This document shows positions 56,564 through 64,000 of a stretch of 64,000 nucleotides of DNA, one piece after another (position 1 is the first letter of the stretch; each line of letters starts with the position of its first letter). A model generated the notes under the pieces. The model searched no databases, was not told the origin of the DNA, and was given only the letters and a program-made list of their open reading frames with translations. The DNA comes from Chionoecetes opilio (Eukaryota > Arthropoda > Malacostraca > Decapoda > Majidae): contig JACEEZ010012862.1 of NCBI GenBank assembly GCA_016584305.1, positions 15,001 to 79,000 on the forward strand. The letters run 5' to 3'. Position numbers and translations under genes: made by a program.

Positions 56564-56812
56564 CTATACACTCCTTCCTATTAAAAACTTCTTATATCTC
56601 GGTAAGTAGTGATTTCCGACGGAAGCTCATAGAGAGAATGTTTCTTAGAATTCAATAAGGTGAACAGAAACCACACTCCCAATTGTGTAGGCAAATTCGG
56701 TCCTGGTGTAAACATTTACCAAGTATAGGATAACAAAATATATAAAACAATAGATCAATAGGCGACAAAATGAGATCAGATTTTTTTTTTTTTTATTTAT
56801 TTATTTAATTTG

Positions 56813-57035
56813 TGTCCTGACTGTGACCACTGTTGCAGGTGCTGAGGTCACAGTCCCAGCTGGCTCTGTGTCCTGACTGTGACCACTGTTGCAGGTGCTG
56901 AGGTCACAGTCCCAGCTGGCTCTCTGTATCCTGACTGTGACCACTGTTGCAGGTGCTGAGGTCACAGTCCCAGCTGGCTCTCTGTGTCCTGACTGTGACC
57001 ACTGTTGCAGGTGGTGAGGTCACAGTCCTAGCTGG
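56813..57035 (+). repeat. 58-bp minisatellite upstream of Z6 (4 units)
   Basis: Four units, one shortened by two bases; same internal inverted repeat and splice-like junction. Confidence 0.9.
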
Positions 57036-57101
57036 GTGTTCTGCTGCACACTAAGGCATCTCGCGCCGGCATCCCTAAAGCTTCCTGCAGGACCGGCCAC
57101 C

Positions 57102-58664
57102 ATGTGTGCTGCCTCGAGTATTGCTGCGCTGGAGGCTGTGGCAGGAGGCAGCAGCACCACCAGTGGCCGGGAGCAGCAGCAGCAGTCTGCCTCAGCTGTG
57201 GGGAGGCACAGGAGGGATGGCAAGAATTACCTGGAGGCAGGCAGCTCAGGCCAAGAAGGAGGGAGGCAGTTTTGTTGCTCACAATGTAGTAAATCATTCA
57301 GATGCAAGAGTAAGCTTAAGAGACATTTCCTGACACACAGCGGCGTCAAGGATTATGAATGTCTAGAGTGTGGGAAAAGATTTACTCAGAAATCTAGCTT
57401 CACCCATCACACCCTGACACACAGTAGTGTTAAAAATCATGAATGTCTGGAGTGTGGGAAAAGATTTGATGTTAAGTCTACCCTCACCCGACACACCCTG
57501 ACACACAGTGGTGTTAAAAATCATGAATGTCTGGAGTGTGGGCAAAGATTTACTCAGAAGTCTCACCTCACCCGACACACCCTGACACACAGTGGTGTTA
57601 AAAATCATGAATGTCTGGAGTGTGGGAAAAGATTTACTCAGAAGTTTAACCTCACCGAACACACCCTGACACACAGTGGTGTTAAGAAATATAAATGTCT
57701 GGAGTGTGGGCAAAGATTTACTACCTATTCAAAACTCACCACACACACCCTGACACACACTGATTTGAGGGAGTTCAAATGTGATGTTTGTGGCAAGTGT
57801 TTCAAGACAAAGAAGGATATTGCCAGCCACGTGAAGATTCACATAAAGCACTTGTTCAACCTGAGTACATACAGTGGTGACAAGAATCATGAATGTATGG
57901 AGTGTGGGAAAAGATTTACTCAGAAGTCTAGCCTCACCCAACACACCATGACACACAGTGGTGTTAAAAAATATGAATGTCTGGAGTGTGGGCAAAAGTT
58001 TACTCAGAAGTCTCACCTCAACCAACACGCCCTGATACATAGTGGTGTTAAGAAATATCAATGTCTGGAGTGTGGGAAAAGATTTTATGTTCAGTCTCAC
58101 CTCAACAAACACGCCCTGACACACAGTGGTGTTAAAAATCATGAATGTCTGGAGTGTGGGCAAAGATTTTATGCTAAGTGTGACCTCACCAAACACGCCC
58201 TGACACACAGTGGTGTTAAAAATCATGAATGTCTGGAGTGTGGGAAAAGATTTTATGTTAAATCTGCCCTCACCAGACACGCCCTGACACACAGTGGTGA
58301 TAAAAATCATGAATGTGTAGATTGTGGTAAAAGATTTTATGTTAATTCTCACCTCACCCAACACACCCTGACACACAGTGCTGTTAAAAATCATGAATGT
58401 GTAGAGTGTGGGAAAAGATTTACTCACAAGTCTGCCCTCAACCAACACACCCTGACACACAGTGGTGTTAAGAAATATCAATGTCTGGAGTGTGGGAAAA
58501 AATTTACTAGAAATTCAAAACTCACCATACACACCTTGAGACACACTGGCTTGAGGGAGTTCAAATGTGATGTTTGTGGCAAGTGTTTCAAGACAAAGAA
58601 GGATATTGCCAGGCACGTGAAGATTCACATGAAGCACTTGTTCAACCTGAGTACACAGTGGTGA
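57102..58664 (+). CDS. C2H2 zinc-finger protein Z6, 16 fingers
   Basis: A 520-residue frame from the Kozak ATG at 57102. The N-terminus matches Z3-Z5. Sixteen C-x2-C-x12-H-x3-H fingers follow: finger 1 FCCSQCSKSF; 2-6 HECLECG types; 7 FKCDVCGKCFKTK; then IKHLFNLSTYSG; 8-15, of which 10-13 are a local expansion of GKRFYV-type fingers ending HALTH; and 16 FKCDVCGKCFKTK. The frame ends MKHLFNLSTQW because two bases are missing in an AC run, so the last two family fingers are cut off. The protein could still bind DNA. Confidence 0.88.
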   Translation: MCAASSIAALEAVAGGSSTTSGREQQQQSASAVGRHRRDGKNYLEAGSSGQEGGRQFCCSQCSKSFRCKSKLKRHFLTHSGVKDYECLECGKRFTQKSSFTHHTLTHSSVKNHECLECGKRFDVKSTLTRHTLTHSGVKNHECLECGQRFTQKSHLTRHTLTHSGVKNHECLECGKRFTQKFNLTEHTLTHSGVKKYKCLECGQRFTTYSKLTTHTLTHTDLREFKCDVCGKCFKTKKDIASHVKIHIKHLFNLSTYSGDKNHECMECGKRFTQKSSLTQHTMTHSGVKKYECLECGQKFTQKSHLNQHALIHSGVKKYQCLECGKRFYVQSHLNKHALTHSGVKNHECLECGQRFYAKCDLTKHALTHSGVKNHECLECGKRFYVKSALTRHALTHSGDKNHECVDCGKRFYVNSHLTQHTLTHSAVKNHECVECGKRFTHKSALNQHTLTHSGVKKYQCLECGKKFTRNSKLTIHTLRHTGLREFKCDVCGKCFKTKKDIARHVKIHMKHLFNLSTQW

Positions 58665-58828
58665 CAAGAATCATGAATGTCTGGAGTGTGGGAAAAGATT
58701 TACTCAAGTCTGCCTTCACCCAACACGCCTTTAGACACACTGGTTTGAGGGAGTTCAAGTGTGATGTTTGTAAGAAGTGTTTCAAGACAAAGAGTGAAAT
58801 TGCCCAGCACATGAAGATCCACTTTTGA
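58665..58828 (+). pseudogene. Detached last fingers of Z6
   Basis: Contains a finger broken by a 2-base loss (TTTACTCAAGTCTGCC against TTTACTCAGAAGTCTGCC) and then FKCDVCKKCFKTKSEIAQHMKIHF, the family's terminal finger with changes. It no longer joins the main frame. Confidence 0.8.
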
Positions 58829-58849
58829 GGTGCTGTGTTGTGTGGACAA

Positions 58850-59288
58850 GTATGGTTGTAGGAGTGTGGTAATGGGTGGTGGTGGTGGTGGTGGACAGAG
58901 TATTACATGTGTGGTGGTAATGGGTGGTGGTGGTGGACAGTGTTACATGTGTGGTGGTAGAAGTGTGGCAATGGGTGGTGGTGGTGGACAGTGTGTTACA
59001 TGTGTGGTGGCAGGAGTGTGGCAATGGGTGGTGGTGGTGGTGGTGGACAGAGTGTTACATGTGTGGTGGTAGGAGTGTGGCAATGGGTGGTGGTCGTGGA
59101 CAGTGTGTTACATGTGTGGTGGTAGGAGTGTGGCAATGGGTGGTGGTGGTGGACAGTGTTACATGTGTGGTGGTAGGAGTGTGGCAATGGGTGGTGGTGG
59201 TGGTGGTGGACAGTGTTACATGTGTGGTGGCAGGAGTGTGGCAATGGGTGGTGGTGGTGGTGGACAGTGTTACATGTGTGGTTGCAGC
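58850..59288. repeat. Minisatellite in the Z6 3' region (about 50-60 bp unit)
   Basis: Seven or eight units of GGAGTGTGGCAATGGGTGGT, a variable GTG run and GGACAGTGTTACATGTGTGG. It replaces the usual 3' UTR; the TTTCAATAAATG signal of the family is not found downstream. Confidence 0.9.
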
Positions 59289-59771
59289 CGTGTCGTCTCA
59301 TAGTGTTGGGTTGTGTTCGTATGTCAGTGTTATAGTGTTGTGGCTTTGCTTATCCAACAGTTATAGTGTGATGGTGATGGCATGCATGGTGGTGGTGTCG
59401 AGATGTTGTCAGCTGGCCAATCTGTTCTCACCATAGTAGTTATAATGAGAGGTAAATATTAATGATGTTATTGCTATACCAACATTATCCCCACTACTAC
59501 TTACATGACTTCACTGAGATATTTCTACTAGATATTTATATGAGCACTGAGATATTTCATGTCATTTATTGATCAATATTTTGTTGCCATGACAGTTTGT
59601 GTGTGGCATGAAGGAGTGATGGCGGTGTCTTAGGGGTCAAAATGCAACACTGGCCTGTACAAGATGACCTCTGATGACCTCTCAGGTGTTACAGGGTAAT
59701 TCACAAGCCAGGCGACAGGTGAGAGGAGGAGAACTGTGTGTTTTGTTCTAGTGGGTGTACAGTTGTTACTA
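59289..59771. other. No gene seen
   Basis: Mixed sequence without repeats, splice-like order or open frames of note. Confidence 0.5.
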
Positions 59772-61252
59772 TAGTCTATTCACTTAGGCTGGATTCTTGG
59801 GAGCTGCTCGCTGCCTAGCCGAGTTTGTAAGGACGTCGCTGATTGGCTGATAGACTCGGGCTGGGTGGCGATACTTGCCTAACCGCAACCCAAAACCCTT
59901 GCGTTGCCTCAGAAAAATATTCATATTTCTTGGGTTTACTCATCTCTTACACAAGATAGGCCTATTTTGTTTGCAGCAGTGAATCAGGCAGTGATTGTTC
60001 AACAACAACACGCCATTTATAACTCAATAGGGTAAAAAATAAAGTCACGACTATCACAAGAGTAGGCGGACTTTTAGGTTTTCAGTGCATTTAAATGTTG
60101 TACTCCTACCCGATATTACCAAGCTACCAGATTATATTTATGAAAGCTGAGCCTACCATCGTGTTCATAATACATTGTTGCATATCATGAGCATAAAAAA
60201 ATTACACTAAGACTACAGTAATATTAAGATAATTGAAGGAAAGTAAGAGTGTATAAACATTCTTTCTTGCTTATTTTGCTTCAACTCGCTGTAACTCCAT
60301 CAGTTTTGGTTGCATTCAATTTTCAAGCACTGTTTCAAAATCCATATACTTTTCCGCTTCCTGTGGTATGTAGCACGTACCAATAAGGAAAAGAGTAAGT
60401 AGGTGGTCAAAATGGCTAAGAAAGTAAAACTGTTTCAAACTGGCACAGTGACGGGTGAGCATTGCTCCCTCCCTATTGTACAGTAGAGACTTCTCGGGAG
60501 TGCTATCAGAGGCTCCACCCGTCACGGCACCAGTTTGAAACAGTTTAACTTTCTTAGCCATTTTGACCACCTACTCTTTTCCTTATTGGTACGTGCTACA
60601 TACCACAGGAAGCGGAAAAGTATAAGGATTTTGAAACAGTGCTTGAAAATTGAATGCAACCAAAACTGATGGAGTTACATCGAGTTGAAGCAAAATAAGC
60701 AAGAAAGAATGTTTATACACTCTTACTTTCCTTCAATTATCTTAATATTACTGTAGTCTTAGTGTATTTTTTTTATGCTCATGATATGCAACAATGTATT
60801 ATGAACACGATGGTAGGCTCAGCTTTCATAAATATCATCTGGTAGCTTGGTAATATCGGGTAGGAGTACAACATTTCAATGCACTGAAAACCTAAAAGTC
60901 CGCCTACTCTTGTGATAGTCAGTCATGACTTTATTTTTTACCCTATTGAGTTATGAATGATGTGTTAATGATATTTGTTTGAATGATATGTTATGGCGTG
61001 TTGTTGTTGAACAATCACTGCCTGATTCACTGCTGCAAACAAAATAGGCCTATCTTATGTAAGAGATGAGTAAACCCAAGAAATATGAATATTTTTCTGA
61101 GGCAACGCAAGGGTTTTGGGTTGCGGCGAGGCAAGTACCACCACCATCGCCACCCAGCCCGAGTCTATCAGCCAATCGGCGACGTCCTTACAAACTCAGC
61201 TAGGCAGCGAGCAGCTCCCAACCAGGAATCCAGCTTAAGTGAATAGACTATA
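59772..61252. repeat. 1.48-kb palindrome (arms about 690-730 bp)
   Basis: The arms run from ACTATAGTCTATTCACTTA to its complement, with a spacer around 60455-60520. Arms are nearly identical apart from small indels (for example an extra ATGATATGTTATGGCGTG-type segment near 60960-61000). No coding frame and no clear TSD. Confidence 0.9.
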
Positions 61253-61326
61253 GTAATGCTATACTAGATTAATAGATGATCAGTTTTCAAAGAGCTAGTG
61301 GAGATGTTTAACAGATATTTTCACTA

Positions 61327-61587
61327 CCGTAGATAACACTATAGTTGCCAGTCACTTGCCACTGCACTAATGTCGCCAGGCACAATATGTTACGAATTTT
61401 AGCATCACTACAGCCTTGTATGTGCCACTGAAGACATGTAGTGGGATGTACATAATATAAACTACTGTGCATGCCTCTTCAGTGGCACATACGTACAAGG
61501 CTGTAGTGATGCTAAAACTCGTAATATATTGTACCTGGCGACATTAGTGCAGTGGCGAGTGACTGGCGACTATAGTGTTATCTTCGG
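61327..61587. mobile_element. MITE family T (copy 3), TA-flanked, 261 bp
   Basis: Ends CCGTAGATAACACTATAG and a near complement (GTTATCTTCGG), with TA on both sides. It is mostly a palindrome and shorter than the two other copies. Confidence 0.82.
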
Positions 61588-61990
61588 TACATTAATATAA
61601 ATAAAACTTCTTATGGACTTCAATATTTTATTAGCTACATATATTTAGAAGTACAAAAACATTTGTTAATTTCTCGAGTGGTGATTCATATTTGCTTTAA
61701 ACAATATATAGTGTATAGTCTATTTTATTTACAGTCGGCGCAAAAAAACTTAGGACGAGAATAACGTCCTAAATTTTTTTGCCAATTCCGGTGAGAGCGA
61801 TTGATTTTTTTTTAGTGTTTTGTATATCTGGCAGTGTGTTAGTGTGTCTGCTGTAGATTCCTCGCTGCTGCCCGCTCTGTATCTTCCAAGTCATCATAGG
61901 AAGAGGTTGTTGTGTTTGGTTCTCCAACCTTCCTACAGCCTCATACGCCCCTCCATCTTCTACCGCCTCCTCCAGGTCTACTAAAGCATT

Positions 61991-62225
61991 ATGCCGGGCA
62001 AATCTATATCCATTGTGAAGAAGACACATATAGTAACCTTGTATCGAAGTGGGAAAACCATGGGCCAGATAGCGAGGGAGATGTGTGTTTCCAAACATAC
62101 CGTCTCGGTGTGGTGCAGGCGGGCGCAAGATGGGGAGTTAGAGACTGTTTTGGCGATGAAGAAAGGGTCAGGGCGACCAAGAAAAACTTCAAAGAAGACT
62201 GATAAACTGCTCAAAAGGATTAATG
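61991..62225 (+). pseudogene. Tc1-like transposase N-terminus (plus copy)
   Basis: Begins MPGKSISIVKKTHIV, with the helix-turn-helix QIAREMCVSKHTVSVW and a GSGRPRKTS stretch between the paired DNA-binding domains. It ends at the palindrome centre, before any catalytic Asp. Confidence 0.87.
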
Positions 62226-62464
62226 ACATCAACAATCCTTTTGAACAGTTTATCAGTCTTCTTTGAAGTTTTTCTTGGTCGCCCTGACCCTTTCTTCATC
62301 GCCATAACAGTCTCTAACTCACCATCTTGCGCCCGCCTGCACCACACCGAGACGGTGTGTTTGGAAACACACATCTCCCTCGCTATCTGGCCCATGGTTT
62401 TCCCACTTTGATACAAGGTTACTATATGTGTCTTCTTCACAATGGATATAGATTTGCCCGGCAT
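62226..62464 (-). pseudogene. Tc1-like transposase N-terminus (minus copy)
   Basis: The mirror copy, starting at 62464 with the same MPGKSISIVKKTHIV and differing in a few residues (YQSGKT, LETVMAM). Truncated at the centre. Confidence 0.87.
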
Positions 62465-63097
62465 AATGCTTTAGTAGACCTGGAGGAGGCGGTAGAAGAT
62501 GGAGGGGCGTATGAGGCTGTAGGAAGGTTGGAGAACCAAACACAACAACCTCTTCCTTTGATGACTTAGAAGATACAGAGCGGGCAGCAGCGAGGAGTCT
62601 ACAGCAGACACACTAATACACTGCCAGATATACAAAAAACTTAAAACAATTCAATCGCTCCCACCGAAATTGGCAAAAAAGCTAAGGACGTTATTCCCGT
62701 CCTAAATTTGTTGGCGTCCTAAGTTTTTTTGCGCCGACTGTATTATGGTCAAAATGCAGTAAGGAAGCCACGCCCCCTGCCTCCCCCTCTATTCTACGGG
62801 GCAGCTGATTGGTGCATTCCTCGTATCATCACTACCAATCACAATATCTTCACTACTTAACAGCGGCGTGACCACTGGACAGAGCAATCTTCACTACAAA
62901 GGGTGACAAAATCAAAACTCCCTCTGTAGTGAAGATTGCTCTGTCCAGTGGTCACGCCGCTGTTAAGTAGTGAAGATATTGTGATTGGTAGTGATGATAC
63001 GAGGAATGCACCAATCAGCTGCCCCGTAGAATAGAAGGGCAGGCAGGGGGCGTGGCTTCCTTACTGCATTTTGACCATAATAAATAAAATAGACTCT

Positions 63098-63489
63098 AGC
63101 AGCTAATGTGTGAGGTCGTTAAGACAAAAATAATGGTATCAAAATCAAACTTTGGATCTGTAGAATCAAGAAAAAGTTACAGCAAGACAAGAACATATCA
63201 GTTAATTAAACAATAAATATATATTATAGTCACTCAATATATTATTATAATCATATATAATAGCAATACAATTGAATATAATAATCAAATAAATAATACT
63301 GTAGAGTGAGGCAGAAGTTGTGTTTTTTAAGTTAAATATCACAAAAAGTAGCAAAAAAATAGTATTAAGTCTAGAATAGCTGACAGCCTCTCCGGAGAAA
63401 CACCGATTGGAATGATTAAAGCTAAACAAAGTAATGCGTCAAGGCAAGTTTATTCAGATGTAAAACCACATATATACATATTTATACAT
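63098..63489. other. No gene seen
   Basis: A/T-rich sequence without recognisable structure. Confidence 0.5.
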
Positions 63490-64000
63490 GCATATACTGT
63501 CAGTGTCAAGCGGGCGGGTCACGTCAAGAAGTCTTACGGCAGATTGGCATAGCCCACGGTGCTAAGGACTCGCTCAGCGGGAGTATTTGGCGTTGTGGGT
63601 ACCTGTGCAGGAGGACAAAGATCCGGCTCTTCAAGTCGCTTGTGATCCCTGTCTTATTATATGGTTATGAGACATGGACACTAAACAGCTTCTTGAAGAG
63701 GCAAATCGATGCCTTTAGTAATGTAAGTGTCTTCGCAGAATCACGGGGTATCGCTGGGATGATTACGTGTCAAACCAGCGATTGCACCGTGAGACTAAAT
63801 CGAGGCCTATTACCTGCATAGCCCGTCAGCGCCAACTTGGGCTATATGGGCATGTGGCACGCTACCCTGAAACCAATCCTTTCCACCGGGTTGTATCTGT
63901 AAGAGACAATCCGGCGTGGAGGAGGCCAAGAGGGCACCCACATTGTCCCCACAAGGCTCGTGGCTGGGGCAAGTTGATGCTGCCTGTCGAGAGCTGCTTG
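63490..64000 (+). pseudogene. RTE-type LINE fragment, plus strand, runs off the window
   Basis: The same family as 14549-15590. Translated pieces match its C-terminal part: GSIWRCGYLCRRTKIRLFKSL, LLYGYETWTLN and the YRWDDYVSNQRLHRET region, then the tail with the GHVARYPE-like segment. Frameshifts are present, for example near 63715. It continues beyond 64000. Confidence 0.85.

Larger units (their letters stand above)
53575..56720. mobile_element. F1 foldback of M6, split by a 2.65-kb transposon
   Basis: The left arm is 53575-53912 and the right arm 56564-56720. The loop carries the transposon described next. Confidence 0.8.
61732..62740. mobile_element. Palindromic Tc1-like element, 1009 bp
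   Basis: Ends CAGTCGGCGCAAAAAAA and complement, TA at 61730-61731 and 62741-62742. Each half carries the same truncated transposase start, head to tail-end facing the centre near 62225. This fits two inverted copies of one end of a Tc1/mariner element, mobilised if a transposase is supplied elsewhere. Confidence 0.9.
61716..63097. repeat. Palindrome invaded by the Tc1-like element
   Basis: Left arm 61716-61731 plus 62743-62909; right arm about 62925-63097. Removing 61732-62740 and one TA makes AGTCTATTTTATTTATTATGG complementary to the right arm without gaps. The outer ~165 bp include CAGCTGATTGGTGCATTCC. Confidence 0.88.

Noticed and set aside
57363..58481. Long minus-strand frames opposite the zinc-finger genes (also at 25041-26153, 35352-36101, 41095-41916)
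   Set aside because: They mirror the periodic finger repeats, lack any domain and recur in every copy only because the sense strand is conserved.

Overview
This is nuclear DNA of an arthropod, most likely a decapod crustacean (crab-like). The evidence is indirect: large introns-free blocks of C2H2 zinc-finger genes, many interspersed TTAGG/CCTAA (arthropod telomere-type) repeats, very dense CT, GT, GTG/GAT and AT microsatellites, two kinds of tRNA-derived SINE, and a mixture of RTE-like and other LINEs, Ty3/gypsy LTR elements, hAT-, piggyBac-, Harbinger-, CACTA- and Tc1-like DNA transposons. No bacterial or viral gene organisation is present.

The backbone of the window is one tandemly duplicated module, present about six times on the + strand. 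A module consists of: a ~1 kb 'block A' of noncoding sequence (recognisable by several TTTCGTAC motifs and a GCGCCGTATC segment), a foldback element called F1 here, a 58-bp minisatellite, a single-exon-looking C2H2 zinc-finger coding region that starts at a GCCACCATG Kozak site, a 3' UTR with an AATAAA signal, a GTG/GAT microsatellite, a conserved 3' flank and a CT tract. Modules: M1 ~1-3.6 kb (base-level degraded), M2 3.6-11.3 kb (gene Z2, frameshifted), M3 19.2-26.7 kb (Z3, intact, 13 fingers), M4 33.5-36.6 kb (Z4, intact, 8 fingers), M5 38.7-52.0 kb (Z5, intact, 11 fingers), M6 52.7-59.3 kb (Z6, 16 fingers, last two cut off by frameshifts). The duplicated modules provide empty-site controls, so many transposon ends and target-site duplications (TSDs) can be fixed to the base.

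Region by region: 1-2.96 kb is a copy of the M4-type module in which bases are smeared into homopolymers, probably an uncorrected contig end. 3.0-8.6 kb holds a SINE, block A, three foldback elements, a LINE reverse-transcriptase scrap and a CACTA-ended element carrying SINE pieces. 8.6-11.1 kb is Z2 with a 1000-bp Harbinger-like insertion in its 3' UTR. 11.3-19.1 kb is a LINE broken by a piggyBac-like element, a 22-bp satellite interrupted by an RTE-type LINE, and a nested composite of GGCCTCTTCC-ended elements. 19.2-26.7 kb is M3, whose F1 foldback holds a SINE and a 2.97-kb hAT-like element. 26.7-33.0 kb contains a decayed minus-strand Ty3/gypsy element. 37.0-38.7 kb is another LINE with an 888-bp insertion. 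41.9-44.6 kb is a 2.74-kb hAT-like element in the Z5 3' UTR. 45.1-51.9 kb is a complete, very young Ty3/gypsy element with LTRs. 53.9-56.6 kb is a 2.65-kb transposon with an 8-bp TSD and a broken but recognisable transposase-like gene. 59.3-63.1 kb is dominated by long perfect-looking palindromes, one of them invaded by a palindromic Tc1-like element, and the window ends inside an RTE-type LINE.

The most interesting signals are (i) a zinc-finger cluster evolving by finger-number change, with a non-canonical inter-finger linker and a promoter-proximal 58-bp minisatellite; (ii) four distinct foldback families that share GGT...ACC ends, 8-bp-type TSDs and TTAGG/CCTAA repeats in their loops; (iii) the 53.9-56.6 kb transposon; and (iv) technical signs that the first 3 kb and perhaps many single-base frameshifts are consensus errors.
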